Assembly: GCA_037953745.1 (NCBI GenBank)
Contig: JBAKBP010007183.1
Span: forward strand, 1-64,000
Origin: Lithodes maja
Lineage: Eukaryota; Arthropoda; Malacostraca; Decapoda; Lithodidae
Direction of reading: 5' to 3'
DNA: 64,000 nt
The position numbers and the translations under genes were made by a program. The notes under the pieces are model-generated. The model worked only from the letters and a program-made list of their open reading frames with translations, made no database searches and was not told where the DNA came from. Shown piece after piece: positions 10,471-21,547 of the stretch. The stretch's first letter is position 1; the number at the start of each line of letters is the position of its first letter.

Positions 10471-10967
10471 CTAGTAACCTCCTCCATTGCTTCTATTATC
10501 CTTCTCTGATTTAATATTGCAACTAAAGCTTATACAGGCATGGTCACTACGACCTATAGGGCTATCCATATTGACATGTTCCACTATATCCTCCTCATTG
10601 CTAAAAATCAAATCAAGTACACTCCCCTGCGTCCCATCTCTATATCTTGTCATCTCTGTAATATGTTGCGTTAAAAAACAATCTCTCACTTTCTCTATAA
10701 ACTTGTTTTCCAGGCTACCCTGTCCCGCTGGAGTAGTACAATTTGCCCACTTGATCCTTGGCAAATTGAAATCTCCAATCAAAATTTTATATTTGTTCTC
10801 TCTATTATCTATTTCCTCCATTGCTTTCAATAGGTTATCATCCTCTCCCCTACTATTATTTGGGCTTCTATATATAGAGGCAATTAGAATTGATCCTCTT
10901 GCACATTTTACTTCAATACACAAATACTCACAATACTGCTGTCTCATATCCACCTCATTAACCCTTA
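10471..10967 (-). pseudogene. CR1-like LINE family 2: C-terminal half of the endonuclease
   Basis: The minus strand encodes the second half of an apurinic-type (EEP) endonuclease. ILIASIYRSPNNS, the catalytic block LIGDFNLPRIKW, VLDLIFSN and the terminal GRSDHACISF are all seen. The first half is on the other side of the piggyBac element, at 12967-13414. Joining the two flanks at the duplicated TTAA gives uninterrupted endonuclease homology (KELKVN ... EVDMRQQYCEYL), which shows they were one gene. The fragment ends at 10471 beside the BEL LTR, so RT sequence is missing. Confidence 0.85.
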
Positions 10968-10971
10968 GACC

Positions 10972-12962
10972 CCGGGTGGTACACGTGTGTACCATTTTTT
11001 TTTGGCCCGAGGAACCCGGGTGGTACAACACTGTACCATTGCTTGCGTGTGTGCTTTCGAATGGCGCGCGTAAAAATTTCGCTCCGTGGTCACCAGGCGT
11101 CGCTAGGCGACGCCACCAGACAGCATGTACGCCACCAAAACAGTCTCTACCCTGCCGCCAACATGGATACTAGCCCAAAAAGTTATTCCCTTGTGTCCGA
11201 TTCTACGCTCCCTTCGACGCCTGCCCATGTTCGTCGCGCCCTAACGCAAAGGCACGTACAAGATGCGTTGACTCCCGGAGGTATTGAGATAGCTTTGAGG
11301 AGTTATGAACGTGGTGAAGGCCAAAATAGTGTTGATGAGTTGGGTAGTGATAGCTCCGAGTCTTATCAGTCTCACTATAGTGAAGATTTTGACGATCTAG
11401 ACGAAATCCATGAAAGATACGCCTTTTTTAGTGGATTTGACCATGACGATGAAAGTGATGATAGTGAGGCTGAGCGGGAGGCTGAGGTTGACCCGCCATT
11501 GTCTTCCTTATCTACCCACGCCACCCAAGTTGCCCCAGGCTCCCGCCATTCTTCCCCACCACCACCAGCACTCCCTAGGGTTGAGGACCCCCCACTTTCG
11601 GCCTATTTACCCACTCCTTCCCCACCTCGCCGACCTACACGCCGCCCACGCATCATTCGTTCCCCGCGAGATTATGAGGGGGGCTCTGAAGAAGAAGGGC
11701 ACCTCACAGATGACTCTGGCCATGATTACCTGGGTCCACCGTCAGGGCAAGATGACGGCTCTGACGACAACGACGATGACGACGACTTTATGGACATCGA
11801 CGACCCTCAACCCAGACGCTTTGCCCAGGGCCGTCGTGCTCCTGGCCGCCCTGGCCGCCGGGCTGGCCGCCGGGCTGGGCCTGGGCGCCGTCGCGCTCCT
11901 GGCCGCCCTAGGGTGCGCGCCGCCAAAGTTCGTGGGCGTGCTGCCCCCGCTCTAGCTCCACAGAGGGCAGTGGCACAACCTGGGCGCCCCGTTCAGGACC
12001 GCCTGCAGTGTGCACAGTATCTAAATGTGCACAAGCTCTGTTACCTGCCTCTGGAACGAGATGGAGTCACCATTAGCAGAAGGCGGTGCCATGTCTGCTG
12101 GAACAGCCAGGTGAGGCCGAGGAAGCACAAAAAGACCACCATGCAGTGTGTGGAGTGCCAGGTGTCACTATGTACTATACCGTGCTTTGCTGAATACCAC
12201 AGCAAGCAGGAGTACTAACTAATAATCATAGTGAAAGTACCAAAGACTGACAATATGTATGTATATAGGCAACAAGTGGAAATAAAACAATGTACAGGTG
12301 TATTGTGATAAAAAAATCATGTATTATGAAAACATATATAAATAAGTGAAAAAAGACACAATAAATTGTATATAAAACGTTTACAAAGCATATAACTAAG
12401 TGAAAGTGACACATGACATAATATTAGATGGCCAAAGTATAATAAACACCTGTGATAACGAATAATCAGTGCCTAATATAACAATAACCTACCTCAATTA
12501 CTCATAAAAACTACGGTATCGAGTGAAAATGTGAAATATTTGTTACAATCATAGCCTAATAAACATATTTTATATAATTGGACTCCAAATAACTATAATA
12601 ACATCACTATCAATACATAAAATTGCCTCCGGGAGGTAAAAGGTTTTGCGCGACGAGTGGCTAAGAAAACAGTAGGTTAGCCGAGCCGGGGCCTGGGCAA
12701 AGGCGACGCATCCGAACGCGGGATGATTTTCACGCATAAAAATCACTCCACTTCCCGCGCTCACCATTATGCAATCACTTGGGCTAGAGACCTCTACTCA
12801 ACGGCATTCTACACATGAAGGTTTGTGCTACATTTTTCTGTTTTTTTTATAACTTTGTGTAATGTATTTCAGGAGTAACATGTGAATCAACAGGGACCAA
12901 AATTCCTGAAAACCCCCGGACACAAAGTACAGTCACGATATTCCCTAGCCGGGGTCGGAGGG
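10972..12962. mobile_element. piggyBac element 1 (1,991 bp) with TTAA duplication
   Basis: Flanked by TTAA at 10968-10971 and 12963-12966. The inverted ends are CCCTTAGACCCCGGG at the left and, on the opposite strand, CCCTCCGACCCCGGC at the right. Just inside the left end is a short palindromic repeat: GGTACACGTGTGTACC at about 10978, followed by a related GGTACAACACTGTACC block at 11022. The right 700 bp (12230-12960) is AT-rich and non-coding, and it is homologous to the reverse complement of 55050-55340 and 63768-64000, parts of piggyBac element 4. Inserted in the CR1 family-2 endonuclease gene. Confidence 0.92.
11061..12218 (+). CDS. piggyBac transposase derivative lacking the DDE catalytic core
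   Basis: An uninterrupted 385-codon frame; I chose the ATG at 11061 (MARVKISLRG), with a second possible start at 11163 (MDTSPKSYS). The N-terminal half is acidic (DDESDDSEAEREAE, DDNDDDDDFMDIDD) as in many piggyBac proteins. It is followed by proline-rich and then arginine/glycine-rich stretches (about 11810-11945). The last 75 residues are the C-terminal cysteine-rich domain: RRCHVCW, then QCVECQVSLCTIPCFAEYH. Between them the roughly 350-residue RNase H-fold domain with the three catalytic aspartates is absent, yet the frame is maintained. It therefore cannot cut DNA itself but could still bind element ends. This could be a chance in-frame deletion or a retained regulatory or domesticated form. 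Confidence 0.8.
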   Translation: MARVKISLRGHQASLGDATRQHVRHQNSLYPAANMDTSPKSYSLVSDSTLPSTPAHVRRALTQRHVQDALTPGGIEIALRSYERGEGQNSVDELGSDSSESYQSHYSEDFDDLDEIHERYAFFSGFDHDDESDDSEAEREAEVDPPLSSLSTHATQVAPGSRHSSPPPPALPRVEDPPLSAYLPTPSPPRRPTRRPRIIRSPRDYEGGSEEEGHLTDDSGHDYLGPPSGQDDGSDDNDDDDDFMDIDDPQPRRFAQGRRAPGRPGRRAGRRAGPGRRRAPGRPRVRAAKVRGRAAPALAPQRAVAQPGRPVQDRLQCAQYLNVHKLCYLPLERDGVTISRRRCHVCWNSQVRPRKHKKTTMQCVECQVSLCTIPCFAEYHSKQEY

Positions 12963-12966
12963 TTAA

Positions 12967-13855
12967 CCTTGAGCTCTTTTCTTACATAAATAAACAGTCC
13001 TCTTCCGACCTCAGCTCTAATAGCATTCCTCTCATATAACTCAAAAACCTCCAAACTATACTCCACCAGTTCCCTTTCAATTCTAGCATTTTTTGGTCTT
13101 ACTTCCTGTAAGGCAATGACATCAGGTTTTTCCTCTTCATCCTGCAACCTACATATCAGTTCTCTTTTCTTGTCCTGGGTAAACACATCCACATTACTAA
13201 ACATAATCCTTAATCCATCTACCATTCCTTCAGCAATTACACCATCCCGCTCCTCCTGTCCGTACCCTACTCCCCCGTTAGCACTACTGGGTCTGCCACT
13301 TTGTCTCCTGTCTCTCCCTGTGACACCTCCACCCCGTTCTCCTCCTCCGTCACAACTCCTATCCCATTCTCTTCCCTCCCTGATCTCCCCCTCCCTTCTA
13401 CTCTTATAAACCACTTCTTCAATTTTCCGTCCCTCACTCTCCAGTAAAAATTTCTCTTATCCTCCTCACCCAACTTTCCATTATTTTCATCAGCCTTTTC
13501 TTGTAATTCCTTCATTTTTTTTCTTTGTTCAATGCTCAAAATCCTTCTTTAGTCTTATATGTTTCAGTTTATCATTTGTATTTAGCCTCCAACTAAAATT
13601 TGTCACCGTCTCTGCCACTGCCCTGGTTTTAAACTGTACCCTTATAGGTCTCATCTCTCCCCTTTTATATCTACCTATCCTACTGACCTCCTCCACCTGC
13701 CCTTCCCATCCATATCCGTCCTCATCCACACCTTTCATGACCTCCTTCACTGTCTCCATATCCCTCACTTTTCTCACTCCATTATCATTCATATGAGCCT
13801 CTATATCTCCATACAAGATTACACCCCTATCCCTTGTCCCTTCCTCACTGCGCAC
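12967..13855 (-). pseudogene. CR1-like LINE family 2: ORF1 C-terminal half and endonuclease start
   Basis: Read on the minus strand from 13855. The ORF1 protein shows the RNA-binding (RRM-like) block (VILYGDIEAHM, RPIRVQFKTR) and the KLKKW segment near its end. This is the same architecture as ORF1 of the main CR1 family here, at low identity. A frameshift near 13530-13540 separates two pieces of ORF1. A basic linker follows, then the endonuclease start (IMFSNVDVFTQDKK, DVIALQEVRPK, GLFIYVRKELKVN). The piggyBac element interrupts the gene after that point. The right edge at 13855 abuts DIRS-A. Confidence 0.8.
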
Positions 13856-13856
13856 G

Positions 13857-15720
13857 CCATGGGTGTGCCCGTCCTGCCATGCCCGATGGACGTAGAGTGT
13901 GTCCTACCCATGTCTCAGGCTACAGCAGCGAGGGTTTTAACCCTCGGAGGTGTAGACCGTGTCTCATAGGTTTTGACCTTGGAGTCTCGTCCTCCATTCC
14001 CGGACACGGCTGAGGCAAGGTCTCGCCTGCGCTACGTGGTCGGGGTTTGCTCTCTATGTCGAGGACCACCTCCATAGGATTCCACAATTCATAGGACGAG
14101 GGGGTACGCGCCATGCTTCCCCTTCCCTCGGATGTCTACAAGGCACCAGGCTGCCTTTCCTCCAGTGCCTCGTTCTGGCGTCCTTGCGGTTTCCGAGGAC
14201 GCCGAAACGACGGTGAGACGACGCTCTCCTTCACCATATCGCCGACGATCTCCGACTCCAACGTCCGGTTCATGCCATACATGTGGCTCCAGACAAGGAT
14301 CAGGAGGCCACCGCTGACGGTTTTCCTCCATCAGCACCATGCTTATGTACATGGCGGTATTCTTGGGACGCTCTACTACCGTCCCTCCTGTATTACCTGT
14401 GGTAACTCTTCCACCTTTTTGTGGCCCACCTGCCTTCTTTACCTGCTCAACCTGTGGTTGCGCTCCGGTTGTCCCTCCTCCCGCTCACTCCCAGGCAGCA
14501 TCGACGTCTTTTGTCATGCTACCTGAGTGTGAACTGGGACTGGTTGGTCGGCCTGTCCACGTTCCGTCCCTAGGGACGTTTAAGTTCCCTAAACCGTCGC
14601 TTCCCTTCCCGTTACGGGAAGCCATCGTCGTGGGGGAACGTGGCGGCATCCCGCCCGGAGCGAGCTCTTACGCTTGCGCAAAGAGGGCTCCCTGTGCTTG
14701 GGAGTTGGCAGGTGCGGCTCAATGCCATTGGGCGCTTTCGGGTTTTGGCCCTGGACGTCCTGGTCCCTGAGGTGGACGTCAGGGCTCATCCTGGAGGAGC
14801 GGATCTCTAGTTTTTACTTACCATCCTCGGGGTCCCCCCCTCTGGATGTACAGTACCAAGTTCTGGTCGGGCTTTGCTCGACACGCCGTACGTGTCGACG
14901 CGCCTGCCCTGTCGGCCTAGTATAATATTTCAGTCCTGTACTTACATAGTATTTCTTTTACTGTTAATTGTGGCTGACGGAAGGCATCGACTTCGGGGGT
15001 CGGTCGGAGGTGTTTTCTTCACCATTCCCTCCGGTCGGCTGCGCCTCCGTGCCGTGCCTAGTCATGGCTTCATCCGGGATCTCCCCTCTGTTTTGGGCCT
15101 GGTTCGTTGCCCCTACGTTCTCTTTAGAACATATGCCGCAATCCTACTTCACATGAGAAGAGTGCTCTGGAGCGGGATCACAAGCTCCGGCAGCGCACTG
15201 CTCGCATGCTCTCCACTCTCTTAATGCAACTGCACCTAGCTCGGCTTCACCTCGGGCTTCTTGTAGCACCGCCGGCTGGGGTGCTCGGGAAGGGTGGGGA
15301 CCATTTCCGGCGAGTGCAACTGCAGCTCGCTCTGGCCTCAGTCGGCGACCTTCAGTGTACCATCCATGAGGCTGCGCATTCTCGCCAGTCTCTATGGGTG
15401 TCCCTTTGTACACTGGCGCCGGCTGAGATCCACACGTCGCCGTTGCGTTCTGAGCTCGCTACGGAGGGGCTCTTCTCTACCCCTGCATGGCAGGGGTCTT
15501 CCCTCTTTCTGGCTGTGGGGCGCTTCGCTCCTCGTCCGCCTGGAGTGTCACGACCCTCCTCAACCGCTTCCTCACTTAGTTGGGGTCGGCAGACCGGCTC
15601 GTAGCGAGGCCGCCAGGCTTGGCGGGAACCTCTGCGGGGCGGCGCCAGGTGGTGCAGTCTCCGACATAAAGTCGGTATGGGCGTCATTCACCACCTCGCC
15701 CCTCTCGGCTCCTCGTTAAT
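13857..15720 (+). pseudogene. DIRS-A gag-like region, decayed
   Basis: A GC-rich stretch with several short open frames that do not join. One segment (14132-14317) carries an arginine/serine/proline-rich stretch (RRRSPSPYRRRSPTPTSGS) like the region after the start of the DIRS-D gag. Farther on, 15140-15600 resembles the gag C-terminal part preceding the RT in DIRS-D. The identification rests mainly on position upstream of the RT in the same element. Confidence 0.5.
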
Positions 15721-15949
15721 TGGGCTCCCTCTCGGCGTGTCGGCCTGAGGCGAGGGGTTCCTTGGCCGGCGCTCGACTATCGCCGGGTCGGTGGTGACTA
15801 TCACACACGGAGCCCTTACCATTTTTTTCGTCCCCACTATCGGCGTTGGCTTCGCCGTTCGTGGGCACGCCGGCTAATTCAGCGGGGTCTGTCCTAGAGG
15901 TGTCGGTCCACGCCTCCTCTCGGACGACCTGCATGACGACGTCTCCCCA

Positions 15950-16761
15950 GACGTCGCCAAGGTTATTCTGTCCATGCACGTGGATGGGATAATTCGGAAA
16001 GTCTCGCCTCAACAGCGGGGCTTCCTGTCGCATGTCTTTCTGGTCACCATGACGGTCAGCGATGTGTTGTGACCAGGGGTCGACCTGTCGTCCCTCCAAT
16101 TGATGACTCTATTTATGTCACGTTCGACGGGTTGCCCTTCGGTCTCCATATCGCACCGCGTGTCTTTACGAACCTCGTCAGACAGGCCTTGCTTCCCCTG
16201 CTCAGTCAGGGCCTTCAGCTCCTATTTTTCTTGGGCGGATTGGATCGTCGCTGCGGACTCTCCCACATGCTATGTACACGACACTCCTTGTCGTCCACCT
16301 CGTCCCACGGTTCGGTTCACAAGTCGCCGTTCCCGAGTCGTGCCTTCTGCAGTCGCACAATGTGACGTGGGCAGGCCTCGACTGGGACAGGACGGGCCCG
16401 ACCGTCACCCAGAGTCAAGTGACTGCGTCGTAACTTCGGGAGTTACTTTTTGCCGCATTGCACTCTATCTCGATTCCCAGAAAACTCTGGGCCTCGCTGC
16501 TTGGGTCGCTCCATTGGGCTTCGCTGACCGTTTTTCCTTAGGGAAGTTCAGCGTCAGCCGCCTACTTTAGCTAGGCATCAAGGCTTTTCCGCTACTGCCT
16601 CCGCCGATTCCGCGCTCCATCCATTTGCAATTGACATATTGGGTTGTTCGGGGCACGCTCGCGAGGGCAGTACCCTGGACTTCGCCACCTCCGTCCATCT
16701 GGATAGACACAGATGCGTCTAGCGCGGTGGGATAGGGTTCCCAGTCAAACACGGGCCACCA
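15950..16761 (+). pseudogene. DIRS-A reverse transcriptase, decayed
   Basis: Homology to the RT of DIRS-B, C and D is clear around 16110-16230 (GLPFGLHIAPRVFTNLVRQALLPLL). The catalytic YLDDW of the relatives is replaced here by FFLGGL, so both active-site aspartates are lost. Further pieces in other frames run to the start of RNase H (a copy of the WIDTDASSAVG block near 16700-16735), with an in-frame stop directly after. The CR1 fragment interrupts at 16762. Confidence 0.8.
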
Positions 16762-16900
16762 CCGTATAGAAGCATTGAGTGTTGGAATAAGTTGGATGGG
16801 GAGGTGGTGGGAGCAAGAAATATCCAAACTTTTAAAGCAAAATTGGATAAATGTAGAGAGAGAGACAGGACAACACGAGCTTAGGCTCAAATCCTGTATA

Positions 16901-16990
16901 CAGTCGACGCTCGATTTAACGGACTAATAGGGGGGAGACCGAGTCCGTTGCTGGAAAAAGTCCGTAGCTGGAAAATTGCCTTCGTATTTC

Positions 16991-17034
<44 letters not shown>

Positions 17035-18340
17035 TTGAGGGACACGTTGTGCTGTACTGTCCCTGAAAACATAATAAAGGTCTTATTTGTCATTGATATG
17101 ATAAATTTCACATGGAGAAAAAAAAAAAAAAAAAAAAAAGGAAGGATATCCCCTCCTCTGTAGGCCTACTCCCTCCCCTCCCCGTCCCGCCTCAACCCCG
17201 ACCCCGTTACTGTGATAATGTTGATAAGCCTTGTGCTACACCCTATTGATAATGCAAAACTATTGAACACACTTAAAAGTGTATGTTATTTGGTCTCTAT
17301 ATAATCTGTGAATCATTTCCGATATGATAGAATTAAAGACATTTTTTCCACCAACTCATAATCAGCAAAAACGACACAAATGTCAATTAAAAACATGTTA
17401 TAATATTTCCCCATCATTTTGTGTATACCGTGGGAACAAAAAAAAACAAAAATCTATCAAACGTAAATCTCCCGTCTGGGAAGCTCGGCGCATAGACGGA
17501 GGGGAGGGTTGAAATATTTCTTTGACTATCTTATTTATTATTTATCTATGTGCTGGAAGGATATTATATTTTTCAATTCCATCACATTAGAAATGATTCA
17601 AAGATTACAAAAAGTCCAAATAAGACATAGTTATGTTAATGTATAAGGGATTTAGGTAGTGCATTAGAGAGATAGAGAGATAGAAAGAGAGTGTATATCG
17701 AGGGAAAAAAACAAAACAAAAAAATCTATCAAACGTAAATCTACCATCTCTGCTCGCACGGAGGGGAGAGTTGAAATATTTTGTTGACTATCTTATTTAT
17801 TATTTATCTATGTGCTGGAAGGATATTATATTTTTCAATTCCATCACATTAGAAATGATTCAAAGATTACAAAAAGTCCAAATAAGACATAGTTATGTTA
17901 ATGTATAAGGGATTTAGGTAGTGCATTAGAGAGATAGAGAGATAGAAAGAGAGTGTATATCGAGGGAAAAAAACAAAACAAAAAATCTATCAAACGTAAA
18001 TCTACCATCTCTGCTCGCACGGAGGGGAGAGTTGAAATATTTTGTTGACTATCTTATTTATTATTTATCTATGTGCTGGAAGGATATTATATTTTTCAAT
18101 TCCATCACATTAGAAATTATTCAAAGATTACAAAAAGTCCAAATAAGACATAGTTATGTTAATGTATAAGGGATTTAGGTAGTGCATTAGAGAGATAAAT
18201 AGATAGAGCAACGGACTTTGCTCCAATTTTTTTTCGAGCAACGGACTTTGTCCGTTGCTGGGTCCATTGTCCGGCTATGGACAGAGTCCGTTAAATCCGA
18301 AATCCGTTGTATCGGGGTCCGTTAAATCGAGCGTCCACTG
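16901..18340. mobile_element. Tigger/pogo-like non-autonomous element, 1,440 bp
   Basis: Inverted ends CAGTCGACGCTCGATTTAAC at the left and CAGTGGACGCTCGATTTAAC (opposite strand) at the right continue in imperfect form for about 24 bp. It is flanked by TA at 16899-16900 and 18341-18342, and removing the element restores the CR1 tail exactly. The CAGT start and TA duplication fit the pogo branch of Tc1/mariner. No transposase is recognisable. Inside are a T run of about 45 at 16987, an A run at 17119, and a threefold tandem repeat. Confidence 0.88.
17440..18205. repeat. Three tandem copies of a 261-262 bp unit
   Basis: The landmark TTGAAATATT recurs at 17509, 17771 and 18032. Each unit starts with an A-rich stretch and CTATCAAACGTAAATCT and ends with an AGAGAGATAG-type microsatellite. 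Copies two and three are nearly identical, and the first differs more around 17470-17500. This accounts for over half of the Tigger-like element. Confidence 0.9.
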
Positions 18341-18370
18341 TACTACAATTAGGTGAATTAGGTGAGTACA

Positions 18371-18740
18371 GCAGGTGGTCAGGACTCCCTCCTCTACACG
18401 TACACGTCCTAGAACTGTTAGTCCCGTTGTTCTTCCTGAGGGTTTGTGGGCAGGCCCTCACCAACAGGTGAATGGCCTTCAGGATGGACAACATGTCTGC
18501 GGTGCATTGCATACAGCGACAAGGGCTCCTCCAGGTCCGCCTTTCTTCAGGACCTGGAGGGATAACTGTTTTACCACGCAAACTTTTACACCGTCACACT
18601 GCATGCAACCTACCTGCCCGGGACTGCCAACCTATGGGCGGATGCTCTGTCGAAGGGACAGAGCACCCGGGTAGTATGGTCTTTCCAACACACCGTGTTC
18701 GACGACCTAGCGGCCTCCTGGAGTGTTCCACACACATACA
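18371..18740 (+). pseudogene. DIRS-A RNase H region
   Basis: Fragments in shifting frames match the RNase H of the other DIRS copies: FRMDNMSAVHCIQRQG at 18480, then a LHATYLPGTANLWADALS equivalent near 18600-18650 and FDDLAASWSVP near 18700-18730. CR1 copy 2 interrupts immediately before the VDLF block, which resumes at 25229. Confidence 0.82.
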
Positions 18741-19194
18741 CACCACCGACGAGACAACACCTCCGCACCCACGCTCCCGAAAATCAGCTGATCTAGCAAG
18801 CTGTTTACAGCGCTCGTCAAATAAACTCACCTAAACTTGAGTATAAGGATATTTTGTGTTGTCCTGTATTATAATGCAGTATTAAAATAATTTGAGATTA
18901 AAATCAAGTGAGGATATTTCGAGTGATAAAAATAATTCAAGCAATTGTGAATGCGAGTGGATGTAAACAAATATGGCTGACTTTGATGGATTTGAAGTCG
19001 GTGAGACCGAGGGCATTCTAGGGAAAATTATACGTGAGCTGAATGACATTAAAAGGTGGAAGGAGGATATGCAGGAGTGGAAGGTGAGTGTTAGTTCACA
19101 GATTGAGGCTATATGTTCAATATGTGGTGCTCAGGCTGGGGACATCGATCCTGGACAAGATTTGAGTCGGGCTAGCCGAAAAGAAATTCAAACT

Positions 19195-20909
19195 ATCTAT
19201 CTATCTATTGCCCGACGCCGTGATCCCCGAAGGGGTGGCCACGAACGAACCGCCCCCATGCACCTCTGTCCCCAGTCAGTCGACGCCCCTCCCCCCAACC
19301 AGCACCGCCTTCGTTCATGTAGTTCCTCACTCCATCCTTCCACCTCATATTCGGTCTACCTCTCCCCCTCTGTCCCTCCACCTCGCTCTCGTACACCCTC
19401 TTAGTCATTCTCTCGCTTTCCATACGTTCCATATGGCCGAACCATCTCAAGTTGTTCCTTTTCACACTTTCCAGCACATCTACCTCCACACCACACCTCC
19501 TCCTTACTTCCTCATTAGTCTGTCTATCCCTCCATGTAACTCCGCACGCACTCCTTAAGTAATTCATTTCCACTGCTCTCACTCTTGGTCTGAGTCTCTC
19601 AACCAACGTCCATGCTTCGCTTCCGTAAGTCAGTGTCGGGATTACCACACTGTCATGCAAGGACTTCTTCACTTCCATACTGACCACCCTATTTCTTGTT
19701 ACTGCTTTTAGCGTTCCTACAACCCTCTTCCCCTGTTGTACCCTCTCCCGCACCTCTTCATCCATAGTCCCATCTTTACTCAACACACTGCCCAGATACT
19801 TAAAAGAGTTGACGATCTCCATAGCCTGACCGTTCAGCTTCACCTCACACTCTGTGACTTCACCCCTTTCGAAGACCATAACCTTGCTCTTCCCCGTATT
19901 TACCTTCAAATTCCGTTTTTCGCACACAGTTCCAAACTCATTTACCAGACCCTGCAACTCCCATTCATTATCACTCATCAGAACTGTATCATCCGCAAAC
20001 AGCAGTATAGGTAGCTTCCACTCAATTCCCTCCCTTTTCAGCGATACACCAACATCCACTGCTCTTGATAGTATTTCTTTTATAACTCCATCCATATATA
20101 CAGTAAACAACCACAGGGACATCACACACCCCTGTTTCAAACCAACATTCAGGTCAAAGAACTCGCTCTGCTCACTCTCCACACGTACTGCCGCCTTTGC
20201 ACCCTCATACATGCTCTTCACTGCTTTCAGCAACTTGCCCTCTACTCCGTATATTCTAAGTACTTTCCACAAACCTTCTCTATCCACTCTGTCATAGGCC
20301 TTCTCCAAGTCCATAAAGGCAACATACACCTTTTGTTTCTTCTCCAGATACTTCTCCACAACACAATTCAGGGTAAAAATCTGATCTACACATCCTCTTC
20401 CCTTCCTAATACCTCCCTGCTCGTCGCCTATCCATTTCTCCGTTCTCACTCTCACTCTCTCAATCACTACCCTACTGTATACCTTCCCTACTACGCTTAG
20501 AAGACATATTCCTCGGTGGTTACCACACACTCCTCTTTCCCCTTTGCCCTTATATAGGGGGACTATTATGCCAGTCTTCCAGTCATCGGGTGCACTCCCC
20601 TTCTCCCATGCTAGTTTGCACATTTTCCATACCCATTCTATCACTATCTCACCACCATACCTCAACATTTCCCCACACACTCCATCTGTTCCTGGTGCTT
20701 TCCCCAACTTCACTCTTTTCATGGCTTCCCACACTTCTGACCTCCTGATCCCCACCTCCTCCTCCACTACTTCTCTTCTTCTCCCTCCCATACCATATCC
20801 AGCTATGTTTGCTGGCTCTTCATTCCTTTCATTTAGCAACTCACTGAAGTACTCCCTCCATCTTTCGACTCTCTCTTGCTTCTCGGCTAGCATTCTCCCA
20901 TTCAAATTC
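19195..20909 (-). mobile_element. RTE-like LINE, family A, copy 2 (5'-truncated)
   Basis: Minus-strand insertion flanked by the 13-bp duplication AGAAATTCAAACT at 19182-19194 and 20910-20922. CR1 copy 3 (37145-37165) shows the uninterrupted site. The 3' end is a short run of GATA units (TATC on this strand, 19195-19208). The element is 5'-truncated within the linker before RT. The host ORF1 resumes exactly after the duplication. Confidence 0.95.
19205..20909 (-). CDS. RTE-like LINE reverse transcriptase, uninterrupted
   Basis: One open frame of about 568 codons from the truncated 5' end to the normal stop. It contains the whole RT (PGTDGVCGEML, FMDLEKAYDRVDRE, GLKQGCVMS, FADDTVLMSD) and the C-terminal part with YGSEAWTLVERLRPR, GHMERM and GRGRPNMRWKDG. 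Where copy 1 has lost a C this copy reads through. The endonuclease and any start codon of its own are missing. The open frame on the far side of 20909 belongs to CR1 and is read through only by chance. Nearly identical to copy 1 by eye. Confidence 0.88.
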
Positions 20910-21547
20910 AGAAATTCAAACTCATATGGGGCAACTCCGGGACAAAAATGAAGCTTTAAGATTGCAACTTGAAGAATACAAAGGGCAAACCAAGGAAATG
21001 AAAACACATGTGGAGGAGATTAAGGAGAAACACAATAAATGGGTTAATGACGAAGGAGGAAAAGTGAAGGAAGTGGCAATGAAGGAAATCATGGAGGAAC
21101 AAAAGAAACAATCAGAAAGGGAAAATAAAGATTTAGAATCAGTGGTAGTAAAAGCTATGAGGAGAAATTAACAGGTCCTGCGTGAAACAATAGATAGAAA
21201 TAAGTGTATTATTGTATTTGGGGATATAGAGGAGCACATTATTGAGAGGAAAGCTAGGGATAAGGAAGAAATTAATAAGGTAAAAACATTGATCAAGCAT
21301 GTCGATGAAGAAGGAAACAACTGGAGAGATGATATTGAAGAAGTTAGGAGAATGGGTAAATATAGTAAGGGAAACACAAGGCCAATGAGAGTGCAGTTTA
21401 GGTCTAGGGTAACAGTGGATGCAATAATGAACGTAACATGGAGACTTAACTTGACCAGCAAGTTTAAGAAAATTACAATTAGAAAAGACATGAGTATTGA
21501 GGATCGAAACATAAGAAAGGAATTGCAAACCGAGGCAAATGTAAAGA

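Larger units (their letters stand above)
16762..18369 (+). mobile_element. CR1-like LINE, 3' end fragment, split by a Tigger-like element
   Basis: The first part, 16762-16900, corresponds to the last 45 codons of ORF2 and the start of the 3' region (CCGTATAGAAGCATTGAG...). The second part, 18341-18369, is the family's terminal tail. Between them lies a DNA transposon. The piece is strongly 5'-truncated, as is common for LINE insertions. Inserted in DIRS-A at the start of RNase H. Confidence 0.88.

Noticed and set aside
14089..15230. Host coding exons in the GC-rich stretch
   Set aside because: Frames are short and discontinuous, the composition matches DIRS gag, and the region leads straight into DIRS RT homology in the same orientation.
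17440..18205. CRISPR-like array
   Set aside because: There are only three units of about 262 bp without spacers; these are plain tandem repeats in a DNA transposon.
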